From Spirochaetales bacterium (GTDB taxonomy: Bacteria; Spirochaetota; Spirochaetia; DSM-2461), in the NCBI GenBank assembly GCA_016936555.1, contig JAFGXR010000058.1:1-64000 (forward strand): a DNA stretch of 64,000 nucleotides, given 5' to 3'. The translations under genes were made by a program, and so were the position numbers. The notes beneath the pieces are model-generated. The model saw nothing but the letters and a program-made list of their open reading frames with translations, searched no databases and was not told the origin of the DNA. Below, piece after piece: positions 14,235 to 23,181 of this stretch (the first letter of the stretch is position 1; the number at the start of each line of letters is the position of its first letter).

Positions 14235-15213
14235 CTTTATAACTCCAGATCGTTTCGCCTTTCAGGTTGATATAACGGGCGTATCCGTCTTCAATGACGA
14301 GAGCCAGGCCGAACCGGAAATCATCAGCATAATCGTAATGGGGTTCAATAACGGATTCGCCTTCCTTGTTGATAAAGCCGAGCTTGTCCTCTTTTCCCAG
14401 GCGCACTCTGGCCAGCCCGTCGGAAAAATCCCCGGCAAAACTGTATTGCGGCTCGATCCGGACTTCTCCCTTCTTATCAATATATCCGCCTCTGCCCTCG
14501 GACACGATAAGAGCCAGGCCCTCGGAAAAATCTTTTGAATAGAGGAACTGCGGCTCAATGATGTATTCGTTTTTCTTATTGATATAGCCCCCTTTGTCAT
14601 CGGAAACGACAAGAGCCAGACCTTCGGAAAAATCTCCGGCAAAATCATATTGCGGAACGATAACTTCTTCCCCTTTATTATTTATAAAACCGACCTTCCC
14701 GTCCCGGCTGATCCGGGCCATACCTTCATTGAAAGCCGTAGCGCTTTTCCAGTCGCCGCCGAAAAGTTTTTCATTTTTTTTATTGATATAAAAGTGATCG
14801 TCTCCCGTAACGACCGAAGCAGCGTTTTCCTGAAAATCCCCCGCTCTGTCATAGATAAAGGGAATGACGATTTCCCCTTTCCGGTTGATATAACCGCATT
14901 TGCCATCGCTCACCACCATGGCCAGACCTTCGCTGAAGGATGAAGCTTTATCATAGATAAAAGGAATAAGGATCTCATCCTGATCATTGATGAATCCCCC
15001 TTTCCCTTCATTTACAGCCAGAGAAAGACCCTCGGAAAAACTCAATGCCATTTCATAACGGGGTTCTATAACGACTTCCCCTTTCCGGTTGATAAACCCG
15101 GTTCTCCCTTTGACTGTCACGGGAAACAATCCGCTGTTCCCTTTACTGCAGCTTCCCGCTAAAATCAGAATGAACAGGGATAGAAAAATAACACCGGCAA
15201 TTCTACAGGTCAT
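14221..15213 (-). CDS. WG-repeat lipoprotein
   Basis: A 330-residue lipoprotein. Residues 1-22 form a signal peptide ending in the lipobox LAGSC, so the mature protein would be anchored at Cys22. The rest consists of about nine WG-type repeats of 33-36 residues, each with a core such as GFINRKGEVVIEP followed by FSEGLA. One repeat (FYINKKNEKLFGG) and the last (RYINLKGETIWSY) are degenerate. WG repeats (KWG family) are thought to form beta-rich structures, with function unknown. GAGGTG precedes the start. The 14-base overlap with pyrC couples an envelope protein to a nucleotide-synthesis gene without an obvious reason. Confidence 0.88.
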   Translation of the reverse strand: MTCRIAGVIFLSLFILILAGSCSKGNSGLFPVTVKGRTGFINRKGEVVIEPRYEMALSFSEGLSLAVNEGKGGFINDQDEILIPFIYDKASSFSEGLAMVVSDGKCGYINRKGEIVIPFIYDRAGDFQENAASVVTGDDHFYINKKNEKLFGGDWKSATAFNEGMARISRDGKVGFINNKGEEVIVPQYDFAGDFSEGLALVVSDDKGGYINKKNEYIIEPQFLYSKDFSEGLALIVSEGRGGYIDKKGEVRIEPQYSFAGDFSDGLARVRLGKEDKLGFINKEGESVIEPHYDYADDFRFGLALVIEDGYARYINLKGETIWSYKDEEN

Positions 15214-15233
15214 TAATACACCTCATTTTTTAA

Positions 15234-15262
15234 TTGATTCAATATGCCGGTAATTATATCTT
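15234..15262 (+). promoter_or_regulatory. Putative promoter of the 61-residue gene
   Basis: TTGATT (15234-15239), a 17-base spacer and TATCTT (15257-15262) lie 36 bases before the ATG at 15299, with a GAGGAG ribosome site in between. Confidence 0.45.
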
Positions 15263-15298
15263 TATCTCGATCGAACTTTAATACGCTGAGGAGTAAAA

Positions 15299-15484
15299 AT
15301 GACAAAAGAGGAGAATATCGATTACCTGACTTTGAGGGCCGAAGAGTGCCGTCTCCCCGAAGACCAGGTTCTGAAAATACGTACAGCACTGGCAGAAGTA
15401 TCTGAAAAGGATTACGAAAAACTGAAAAGGATTTCCGAACCGGAGTTCCGCTCCTGGTGCAAAGAGGCAAGTAACCGTCCCTGA
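15299..15484 (+). CDS. Small hypothetical protein, 61 residues
   Basis: I do not recognise this protein. It is 61 residues long, charged, predicted helical and without signal or membrane segments; the sequence contains EENIDYLTLRAEECRLPEDQVLK. A clear GAGGAG ribosome site and a plausible promoter upstream support a real gene. It stands alone between the divergent WG-repeat gene and the following 112-residue gene, which has its own promoter-like sequence. Confidence 0.6.
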   Translation: MTKEENIDYLTLRAEECRLPEDQVLKIRTALAEVSEKDYEKLKRISEPEFRSWCKEASNRP

Positions 15485-15490
15485 ATTAAT

Positions 15491-15519
15491 TTGCAGATAA
15501 ATCCCGCGCATGATAAAAT
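15491..15519 (+). promoter_or_regulatory. Putative promoter of the TerB-like gene
   Basis: TTGCAG (15491-15496), a 17-base spacer and TAAAAT (15514-15519) precede the AGGAGG ribosome site and the ATG at 15541. Confidence 0.5.
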
Positions 15520-15540
15520 TCATATAGTACAGGAGGTCTT

Positions 15541-15879
15541 ATGGAAAATGTAAATCTTTTGGATCAGAAAGAAAAAATTTTCTTCGCCGGCTGCCTGAAA
15601 AGTCTTCTTCTGACCGATGGAAAAATTGAAGAGGACGAAATCACCGATCTTCAGGAACTGACGGAAAAACTCTATTTTGACTCCTTTGAATCCTACCTCG
15701 AAACTTTTGAAGAAAGAGTGAAGACAATCGAAACGTTCTGGGAAATGGCGGAGAAAATTACGGACAATGAGGTTCAGGATCTCATTATCACTTCACTGCA
15801 TGAAATTATGCTGAAAGACCATATTCCCGACACACAGAACGGCAAGCTCATCCAGGAGCTTGAACACATGTGGGCATGA
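15541..15879 (+). CDS. Hypothetical helical protein, possibly TerB-like
   Basis: A 112-residue acidic protein predicted to be all helical. The segment FFAGCLKSLLLTDGKIEEDEITDLQELTEKL recalls TerB/DjlA-type helical domains (a GKI..EE...L pattern), but the match is too weak for an assignment. The start is well supported by AGGAGG seven bases before ATG 15541. No membrane segments are visible. Its neighbours (a 61-residue unknown protein and malQ) do not suggest a role. Confidence 0.65.
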   Translation: MENVNLLDQKEKIFFAGCLKSLLLTDGKIEEDEITDLQELTEKLYFDSFESYLETFEERVKTIETFWEMAEKITDNEVQDLIITSLHEIMLKDHIPDTQNGKLIQELEHMWA

Positions 15880-16003
15880 AAGGAAAACTTCGCAAAGGAT
15901 AAAGAAATCTCACTTTTGTGCAACCGTTTGCATATATTCCATTGTTTTTGGTCATTGATAAATGATACACTTTGGAACAATATAAAAGAGAAAGAGGATA
16001 ACC

Positions 16004-17965
16004 ATGAAGTTTCCCCCTGTAGATCATAAAATGACCGGCGTTGTCGTTCCTGTTTTTTCACTTAGGAGCTCAAAGAGCTGCGGTATCGGAGAATTCGCCG
16101 ACCTGGCCCTTCTGGGAGAGTGGTGCCGGCAGATCAATCTGGATCTGATTCAGATTCTTCCCGTTAATGACACGGGATATCAGGAATCACCTTACAGCGC
16201 CTTAAGTGCATTCGCCCTTCATCCTATTTTTATCCGTCTCGAGGATATTCCCGAGGCAAAGACTTTCAAAAAAGATATCGATTTTCTCAGGAAGGAATTT
16301 GAACCTGATAAAAGAGTCAATTTTTCAGCTGTTCTTACGGGAAAACTTGAAATACTGAGAAAAATCTTTGAAAAGAACAGAAAGACAATCGGTGAAGATA
16401 AGAATATAACAGCTTGGATGAAAGAGAATCCCTGGGTGAAAAATTACGCCGTATTTTCCACGGTCCGCCGGAATAATCTCATGGCATCCTGGAAGGAGTG
16501 GAAAAACTTCCGCAACCCCACGTCAAAAGATCTGGAAAAACTCTGGACCAAGTACGAAGAGGAGAATTTCTTCTATGTCTGGGTTCAGTTTCACCTGGAA
16601 AAACAGCTTAAAAGCGTTGCTGCAGCTCTGGACTCCATGGGCATCAGCCTTAAAGGAGATATTCCGATCCTGATGAACGAAGACAGCTGTGATGTCTGGG
16701 CCGACAGAAACTTCTTCGATCTCAGTCTGTCCGCCGGAGCCCCGCCGGATATGTTCTCAACCGACGGCCAGAACTGGGGATTCCCCGTTTACAACTGGAA
16801 CAATCTTAAAAAGGACGATTACAGCTGGTGGAGGAAGCGCCTTAAACAGGCCGCCAAATTTTACCATGCCTACCGGATTGACCATGTCCTCGGATTTTTC
16901 AGAATCTGGAATATTCCCTATCATATGGTGACGGGCAGCCTGGGCTATTTCAACCCATCAGCATATATAACCAGAACAGATCTTGAAAATATCGGATTCG
17001 ATAAGGGAAGGATCACCTGGCTTTCCAAACCTCATGTATACGAGCATGAATTGCGCGATCGTCTGGGAGCGGAAACCGAATCAGTCATTAATCTCTGCTT
17101 CGAAAGAATCGGCAATGAAAACCTGTTCCTTTTCAATGACTCCTTTTCTTCAGAAAAAGTTCTCTACCGTTCCGATTTATCGGATAAGGCCAAATCGGTT
17201 CTCAGCGAAATGCTAAAAAATGTCACGTTGATCCAGGTGGACGAAGACAACTTCAGTTTATCCTGGTCTTTCCGGGGAACGAGGGGGTTCGAGAGCCTCA
17301 ATGAATGGGAAAAGGAAAAAATGGAGACTTTATCAGCCCGCTGCGGTTCCGAAGCGGAAAAGATATGGGAGGAAAACGCCCTCAATCTGCTCTCGTTCAT
17401 GAAGAATACAACCGATATGCTCGTCTGTGCCGAAGACCTGGGCGCCGTGCCGGACTGCGTCCCCTCTGTTCTCCGCAAACTGGGCATTCTGGGGCTGAAA
17501 GTCCTACGCTGGGCGAGAGAGTGGGGAGAACCGGGAGATCCCTACACGAAAGTGAAAGAATATCCCGAACTGTCGGTTTGTACCCCGGCAGTTCACGATT
17601 CGACGACACTGAGACAATGGTGGTATGAGGAGCAGGATAAAGCAGCTCTGGCCCGCGGTCTCGATGTGAAGGAAATCCCATACGAAGATCCGACTGAAGA
17701 AGCCGTCCGCTTTTTCCTGGAGTCGCTTTTTAGAAGCCGATCGGCGATCTGTATGGTACAGCTCCAGGACTTTTTCGCTCTCGACAGCGGGATCTGCGAC
17801 AGCGATATCCATTTCGAGAGAATCAATATCCCCGGTACCGTTCAGGATATCAACTGGTCCTACAGAATGAATCCGACCGTTGAGGAACTGATGAAAGCTG
17901 AAAAACTGAAAGAAAGCATCAGTTCTCTGGTTGAAATCAGAAAAAGCCAGAAAATATCTCTGTAA
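16004..17965 (+). CDS. malQ: 4-alpha-glucanotransferase (amylomaltase, GH77)
   Basis: A 653-residue GH77 enzyme that transfers alpha-1,4-glucan segments in maltodextrin and glycogen metabolism. Family motifs are clear: the N-terminal SLRSSKSCGIGEFADL, LPVNDTG, the nucleophile Asp in AYRIDHVLGFFRIW (near residue 291), the acid/base Glu in CAEDLGAVPDCV (near 475) and the third Asp in VHDSTTLRQWW (near 531). It lacks the N-terminal starch-binding domains of plant DPE2, though the HxxDS pattern and length resemble that branch. AAAGAGG precedes ATG 16004. A strong terminator follows, so it forms its own unit before the GH13 gene. Confidence 0.92.
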   Translation: MKFPPVDHKMTGVVVPVFSLRSSKSCGIGEFADLALLGEWCRQINLDLIQILPVNDTGYQESPYSALSAFALHPIFIRLEDIPEAKTFKKDIDFLRKEFEPDKRVNFSAVLTGKLEILRKIFEKNRKTIGEDKNITAWMKENPWVKNYAVFSTVRRNNLMASWKEWKNFRNPTSKDLEKLWTKYEEENFFYVWVQFHLEKQLKSVAAALDSMGISLKGDIPILMNEDSCDVWADRNFFDLSLSAGAPPDMFSTDGQNWGFPVYNWNNLKKDDYSWWRKRLKQAAKFYHAYRIDHVLGFFRIWNIPYHMVTGSLGYFNPSAYITRTDLENIGFDKGRITWLSKPHVYEHELRDRLGAETESVINLCFERIGNENLFLFNDSFSSEKVLYRSDLSDKAKSVLSEMLKNVTLIQVDEDNFSLSWSFRGTRGFESLNEWEKEKMETLSARCGSEAEKIWEENALNLLSFMKNTTDMLVCAEDLGAVPDCVPSVLRKLGILGLKVLRWAREWGEPGDPYTKVKEYPELSVCTPAVHDSTTLRQWWYEEQDKAALARGLDVKEIPYEDPTEEAVRFFLESLFRSRSAICMVQLQDFFALDSGICDSDIHFERINIPGTVQDINWSYRMNPTVEELMKAEKLKESISSLVEIRKSQKISL

Positions 17966-17974
17966 TTAAAAATT

Positions 17975-17995
17975 GCCGGCTTAATGCCGGCTTTT
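17975..17995 (+). terminator. Intrinsic terminator of malQ
   Basis: GCCGGC (17975-17980), a five-base loop and GCCGGC (17986-17991) are followed by a T-rich tract, ten bases after the malQ stop. Confidence 0.8.
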
Positions 17996-18038
17996 CCTTT
18001 ATAATTAGAACAAAGACAGATTTCGGGAGAAACATTAT

Positions 18039-21000
18039 ATGATCGGTGATATGACTCTGGAATTGCATTTGAGAAACGAATGCAGGGAAAAATACAGTCT
18101 GAAAGAATTATCTTTCTCGGAAACAGGAAAAACCCTTCTGGAAGGGAATTACCAGATACAGGATATGACCGAGAACTTCAACAAGGTGAAACGGCTCAAT
18201 AATGTGCTGGAAGATTTTTACCACTCCAGCGATATCAACGCCCTGGCCCTGATCGAACGGATCAATCACTACATCATCAGCAGATACCTCCGGGAATCCG
18301 ATAATCTGGCCTTTCGAAGCTCCCTTAACACTCTCTACGGGCTCTATGGCGAGAAGACAATCGATTCCATGCTCAGGCTCTACAATTCCCATTTTTCGGG
18401 AACTCCCGGACGGTCTCTCGATGAACCGATTGATAATGTTCCCGCCAGGGAGAAAATTCTCGAAGAAGTGGTTCTCCTGAAAATCTGCAACAGCAACAGA
18501 GCCGCCCTGAAGTACAGGGAAATTTTCGACGATACTCCTCTCGCGGAAAAAACGCCCTATACGCCCGCTTTTTACACTCTTCTGGAACATTTCGATAAAA
18601 CGCCATCTTTCGGCAATTACGGTAGCAATCTTCTGAAACTTCTCCTGGAACCGGCACAGAAGCACCCCGAATCGCTCCAGAGTCAGATAGAGTATATGAA
18701 GGAGATGTGGACTTTCCTCACCGACGACTTCCTTCTTATGCTTCTCAAGGGTATCGATCTTATAAATGAGGAAAACAAGATCCACTTTTCCGGGCCTGGC
18801 CCCACAGCCGCCATGCAATTCGGGACCTATCACAACAGCGAGGACGAAGATAATCCCAATTACAGCCCCGACAGCAACTGGATGCCCGAAGTTATTCTCC
18901 TGGCGAAAAATGCCCTGGTCTGGCTGACTCAGCTCAGCCGGGATTATAAAAGGGAAATTAAAAGACTGGATCAGATACCCGATGAAGAACTGGATACCAT
19001 GGCATCCCGGGGGATCAACTGTCTCTGGCTTATCGGAATATGGAACAGAAGCAAAGCATCCCGCGAAATCAAACGGCGCTGCGGCAACCACGATGCCGTC
19101 TCCTCAGCCTATTCCCTTTTCAGTTACGATATTGACTGGGAAATCGGTGGCTGGGACGCCCTTGCAAACCTCCGGGAAAGATGCCGGAGCAGAGGAATCC
19201 GCCTGGCTAGCGATATGGTTCCCAACCACACGGGTATCGATTCGGAATGGACGCGAAGCCGACCCGACTGGTTTATCCAGACGGACAGACCGCCTTTCCC
19301 GTCCTATAGGTACAACAGCGAAAACCTTTCGGAAGACCCGGGTATAGGCATCTACCTGGAGGATCATTATTACGATAAAAGCGATGCCGCCGTCACCTTT
19401 AAAAGAGTCAATTTTCACAATGGAGAAACCCGTTACATCTATCACGGAAACGACGGAACATCGATGCCCTGGAATGATACGGCCCAGCTCGATTTTCTCA
19501 AAGCGGAAGTCCGGGAAGCTGTAATAGGGGAAATCCTCCATGTAGCGCGTAACTTTCCTGTCATCCGATTCGATGCGGCCATGACTCTGGCGAAAAAACA
19601 TATTCAGCGGCTCTGGTATCCTCTTCCAGGCCAGGGCGGAGATATCGCTTCAAGATCGAACTTCGCCCTGACCGCCCATGATTTTGAAGAGGCCTGCGGC
19701 GGCGAGTTCTGGAAGGAAGTTGTCACCCGTGTAGCATCGGAAGCTCCCGACACGCTGCTCCTCGCCGAAGCATTCTGGATGATGGAGGGCTATTTCGTCC
19801 GCAACCTGGGCATGCACCGGGTCTACAATTCCGCCTTTATGAACATGCTCAAAAATGAGGAAAACGGCAAATACAAAGAGACGATAAAAAACACACTCAA
19901 TTACGACCGGAAAATTCTCAAGCGCTTTGTAAACTTCATGAACAACCCGGACGAAGATACGGCAGCCGTTCAGTTCGGAACGGGAGACAAGTACTTCGGC
20001 GTCCTGACCCTTATGCTGACCATGCCCGGTTTACCCATGATCGGACATGGACAGATCGAGGGTTACCGGGAGAAATACGGCATGGAATTCCACAAGCCGC
20101 TCTGGGACGAATATCCCGATCCCGAAATGGTCGCACGGCACGAACGGGAAATTTTCCCGATAATGAAACGCCGCTATCTCTTCGTTTCGGCCAACAAATT
20201 CAGGCTCTACGATCTGATAGAACACTCCGGAGCTGTCAATGACAATGTCTTCGCCTATTCGAACAGGTGCGGCTCAGAGTACGTCCTGGTACTATACAAC
20301 AACGCCTATGAAAGAGCGGTCGGCATGATCAATCATTCGGCTCCCTTTATTGAAGAAGACGGGAAGGGTTCGCGCTTCGAAAGCTCAACTCTCGGAGAAT
20401 CCCTCGGCCTGTCAAATGACAAAGACTGTTACTGCGTTGTCCGCGAACTGAAAAGCGGGCTCTGGTTCATTAGGAACAGCAGGGCGATCTATGAACAGGG
20501 TCTCTACGTGGAGCTCGATGGCTTTAAAAGCCAGGTTTTCATGGATATCCACGAACTGAGAGACAGCGATGCCAACCGAATCGCCGATATATGCGGGAAA
20601 CTGAACGGCGCGGGAACTCCCGATCTTGACCGGGAATACAGGGAGATGATCTTTCAACCTCTCTACAGAGCCTACGGGAAATTGATTAACCGTGAGATTC
20701 TCAGCGCTCTCAAAGATGAAAAATTGACGCTTACAGGCATATTCGAAAAAAGGAACGAAAGTCTTTTGGAAACTCTCAACGCCGTGAAGGAGTTTGCCGG
20801 AGGCACGGGAAAACCGGAAGAGATAGCTTCAATGATTCTCGCATCTTTGAGCAGACCGGACTCCATCGCGGAGAAACTCATAAAAGAGAAGAAAGCCGCC
20901 GAATATTTCAGGAAGGGTTATTCGTGGCAGAACCGTGTCGTACTCTATCTCTTTTCTCTCTTCCGCTATACGGGGCGTCTGATCGGACCTGCCGATAAAG

Positions 21001-21434
21001 ACAGAATCAACAGAGATATTCTGGATAACTGGATGATAAATCACTTTCTGAGGGATCTTTTTTCCGATATGGGCTGGAAAGAGATCGATATTGACGGAAT
21101 TATCTCCCTGTTCCGGTTCCTCCAGGAGAGATACAGCCGGATAACCGAAATAACTGAAACACCCCTTTCTGTTGAATTTCTTGAAAATCTGACTGATATG
21201 GAAGGGTTCCGTCAGCTTCTGGGAATGAACACCTATGAAGGAACTCTCTGGTTTAACCGGGAAAGATTCACAATGTACCTGTGGTGGTCTTTCTATTGCG
21301 CCATGCTTGAGAAAGACCGGAAAGAGATAGATGAGATCTTCAAAAAAATACCGGCCCTGGAAAAAGCGGCCGAAAAATCAGAATACGATTTTGACAAGTT
21401 ACTTAAATTGATGGGAAAGGAATCGCTTCCTTGA
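18039..21434 (+). CDS. Large GH13 alpha-amylase-family protein
   Basis: A 1131-residue protein. Residues 1-300 are helical and unassigned. A GH13 catalytic barrel follows, with region I DMVPNHTG (near 391), region II IRFDAAM with the nucleophile Asp (near 510), region III LLAEAFW with the acid/base Glu (near 574) and region IV FMNNPDED (near 632). In region IV the usual His of NHD is Pro while the Asp remains. A further roughly 380 residues with helical character follow the barrel. There is no signal peptide, so it should act in the cytoplasm on glycogen or maltodextrin together with MalQ just upstream. The exact activity is not predictable by eye. Confidence 0.82.
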   Translation: MIGDMTLELHLRNECREKYSLKELSFSETGKTLLEGNYQIQDMTENFNKVKRLNNVLEDFYHSSDINALALIERINHYIISRYLRESDNLAFRSSLNTLYGLYGEKTIDSMLRLYNSHFSGTPGRSLDEPIDNVPAREKILEEVVLLKICNSNRAALKYREIFDDTPLAEKTPYTPAFYTLLEHFDKTPSFGNYGSNLLKLLLEPAQKHPESLQSQIEYMKEMWTFLTDDFLLMLLKGIDLINEENKIHFSGPGPTAAMQFGTYHNSEDEDNPNYSPDSNWMPEVILLAKNALVWLTQLSRDYKREIKRLDQIPDEELDTMASRGINCLWLIGIWNRSKASREIKRRCGNHDAVSSAYSLFSYDIDWEIGGWDALANLRERCRSRGIRLASDMVPNHTGIDSEWTRSRPDWFIQTDRPPFPSYRYNSENLSEDPGIGIYLEDHYYDKSDAAVTFKRVNFHNGETRYIYHGNDGTSMPWNDTAQLDFLKAEVREAVIGEILHVARNFPVIRFDAAMTLAKKHIQRLWYPLPGQGGDIASRSNFALTAHDFEEACGGEFWKEVVTRVASEAPDTLLLAEAFWMMEGYFVRNLGMHRVYNSAFMNMLKNEENGKYKETIKNTLNYDRKILKRFVNFMNNPDEDTAAVQFGTGDKYFGVLTLMLTMPGLPMIGHGQIEGYREKYGMEFHKPLWDEYPDPEMVARHEREIFPIMKRRYLFVSANKFRLYDLIEHSGAVNDNVFAYSNRCGSEYVLVLYNNAYERAVGMINHSAPFIEEDGKGSRFESSTLGESLGLSNDKDCYCVVRELKSGLWFIRNSRAIYEQGLYVELDGFKSQVFMDIHELRDSDANRIADICGKLNGAGTPDLDREYREMIFQPLYRAYGKLINREILSALKDEKLTLTGIFEKRNESLLETLNAVKEFAGGTGKPEEIASMILASLSRPDSIAEKLIKEKKAAEYFRKGYSWQNRVVLYLFSLFRYTGRLIGPADKDRINRDILDNWMINHFLRDLFSDMGWKEIDIDGIISLFRFLQERYSRITEITETPLSVEFLENLTDMEGFRQLLGMNTYEGTLWFNRERFTMYLWWSFYCAMLEKDRKEIDEIFKKIPALEKAAEKSEYDFDKLLKLMGKESLP

Positions 21435-21435
21435 T

Positions 21436-21460
21436 CCCCTCTCCACTTCCGGGAGAGGGG
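21436..21460. repeat. Palindromic CCCCTCTCC/GGAGAGGGG element between convergent genes
   Basis: A perfect nine-base inverted repeat with a seven-base loop starts one base after the GH13 stop; nadE ends convergently at 21490. The core GGGAGAGGGG also occurs at 91-100, suggesting a dispersed repeat family. It may also help termination, but it lacks a T-run. Confidence 0.6.
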
Positions 21461-21489
21461 CAGAGGCTGTGCAGGAAAAAAACCCTCAC

Positions 21490-23130
21490 TTATACTTCGT
21501 AGAGCTTTCTGGCTACGGGCATTCTTCTGCCCGTTCCGAAAGCCTTGTCGGAAATGCGGAGAACCGGAGGAGCCTGCCCTCTTTTGTATTCGACCCGCCC
21601 CACGAGTTTTACGATTTTTTCAACAGTTTCCGGCTCATACCCCAGGGCTTCTATTTCATCAGCCGTCCTGTGGTTCATCAGGTATTCAACCAGAATTCCG
21701 TCGAGAATATCGTAGGGGGGAAGGGAATCCTCATCTTTCTGATCGGGCCTCAATTCCGCTGACGGAGGCTTGTTTATAATTTCCCAGGGGATGATTTCGC
21801 CATGGCGGTTCAGATAGCGGCACAGATCAAATACTTCCGTTTTTAGAAGGTCTCCGATAACAGCCAGACCTCCGGCCATGTCCCCGTAAAGAGTGCAATA
21901 ACCCGTAGCCAGCTCCGATTTGTTTCCTGTTGTCAAAACGAGAGATCCCCATTTATTGGAATAGCCCATCATCAGCGTTCCTCTGATCCTGGCCTGGATA
22001 TTCTCTTCGGCGACATCCATCTCGCGACCGCCGAAATGCGGTTCCAGAGCCCCGAGAAATGACTTGAACATATCTTCTATGGGAATGATATCATAGGAAA
22101 CTCCGAGATTTTCCGCCAGTTTTTTCGAATCGGACAGGCTGCCTCCGGAAGAATAACGGGAGGGCATGGCAAAAGTTTTGACATTTTCCGCCCCTAACGC
22201 CTTCACAGCCAGGGCTGCGACCAGAGCGGAATCAATCCCCCCGGAGGAACCGAGGTGAACTTTTGAGAAACCGCATTTATGTACATAATCGCGGATACCC
22301 AGAACAAGCGCTTTTTCGATCTCCCCGTATTTATCGACCTCGAGTTCCAGTTCGACGCAGACATCTTTCGGATCACACAAAAAATAATCCTCTTCAAAAT
22401 CGGCCGCTCTTTTAACAAGACGACCCTCTCCGTCGACGACGATGGAATTACCGTCAAAAATCAGACTGTCATTAGCTCCGACGCTGTTGATGTAGAAAAC
22501 CGATGACGCCCCTTTCCGGATTGTTTTCCGGCAGAGATCCAGACGCTTTCTTATCTTGCTTTTATGAAAAGGGGAAGCCGAAGGAACCACTATGATCTCC
22601 GCTCCCAGATCAAGGAGCTCCATAACGGGATCGATGGGATATACAGAGTCGGTTTCCCTCGCCGATTCCCACCAGAGATCCTCACAGATGGCAATCCCGA
22701 TTTTTTCCCCTTTGAAAGAAAACAGCTGTCTCTTGGCGGACGGCTCGAAATACCGCGTTTCGTCAAAGACATCATAGGTGGGGAGAAGTGTCTTATCCTG
22801 AGTAAAGATCACTTCGCTGCCGTATATTACGGAAATAACATTTCTGAGTTTTTTTCCCGTACCGCTTGAATTGAGGGCGACATGCCCTACGGCTACGGCC
22901 GTCTCCGGGGGAAGATGGCGCTGTAGCCATCGGAGAGAAAGTGTATTTTCCTCAACAAAGCTGTTATAATCCAGCAGGTCCATAGGAGGATATCCGCAGA
23001 GAGCCAGCTCGGGAAAGACAATAAGATCGGCGCCGTCAGCGGCTGCGCGAAGGGAATATTCTACGATTTTCTCCCGGTTTCCTTTAAAATCGGCGATAAG
23101 AGAATTTATCTGTCCGGCGGCTATTTTCAA
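21490..23130 (-). CDS. nadE: Glutamine-dependent NAD+ synthetase
   Basis: A 546-residue two-domain enzyme that makes NAD+ from nicotinate adenine dinucleotide. Residues 1-250 are a nitrilase-like glutaminase domain (Glu in FPELALCGYPP, Lys in TQDKTLLPTYDVFDE, Cys in ICEDLWW). The C-terminal half is the synthetase with the PP-loop LGSSGGIDSALVAALA and TTGNKSELATGY. I choose a TTG start at 23130, preceded by AAGGAG, since it gives the usual LKIAAGQIN N terminus. The track's ATG at 23181 adds 17 residues that overlap the divergent promoter and gene start. Confidence 0.94.
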   Translation of the reverse strand: MKIAAGQINSLIADFKGNREKIVEYSLRAAADGADLIVFPELALCGYPPMDLLDYNSFVEENTLSLRWLQRHLPPETAVAVGHVALNSSGTGKKLRNVISVIYGSEVIFTQDKTLLPTYDVFDETRYFEPSAKRQLFSFKGEKIGIAICEDLWWESARETDSVYPIDPVMELLDLGAEIIVVPSASPFHKSKIRKRLDLCRKTIRKGASSVFYINSVGANDSLIFDGNSIVVDGEGRLVKRAADFEEDYFLCDPKDVCVELELEVDKYGEIEKALVLGIRDYVHKCGFSKVHLGSSGGIDSALVAALAVKALGAENVKTFAMPSRYSSGGSLSDSKKLAENLGVSYDIIPIEDMFKSFLGALEPHFGGREMDVAEENIQARIRGTLMMGYSNKWGSLVLTTGNKSELATGYCTLYGDMAGGLAVIGDLLKTEVFDLCRYLNRHGEIIPWEIINKPPSAELRPDQKDEDSLPPYDILDGILVEYLMNHRTADEIEALGYEPETVEKIVKLVGRVEYKRGQAPPVLRISDKAFGTGRRMPVARKLYEV

Positions 23131-23143
23131 TCTCGACTCCTTG

Positions 23144-23172
23144 TTGACCTCGCAATATATTGAGGATACTAT
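23144..23172 (+). promoter_or_regulatory. Putative promoter of the SDR-like gene, near-leaderless
   Basis: TTGACC (23144-23149), a 17-base spacer and TACTAT (23167-23172) place the transcription start about two bases before ATG 23182. No Shine-Dalgarno sequence is present. The site lies between the divergent nadE TTG start and this gene. Confidence 0.55.
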
Positions 23173-23181
23173 AAACTCCAT

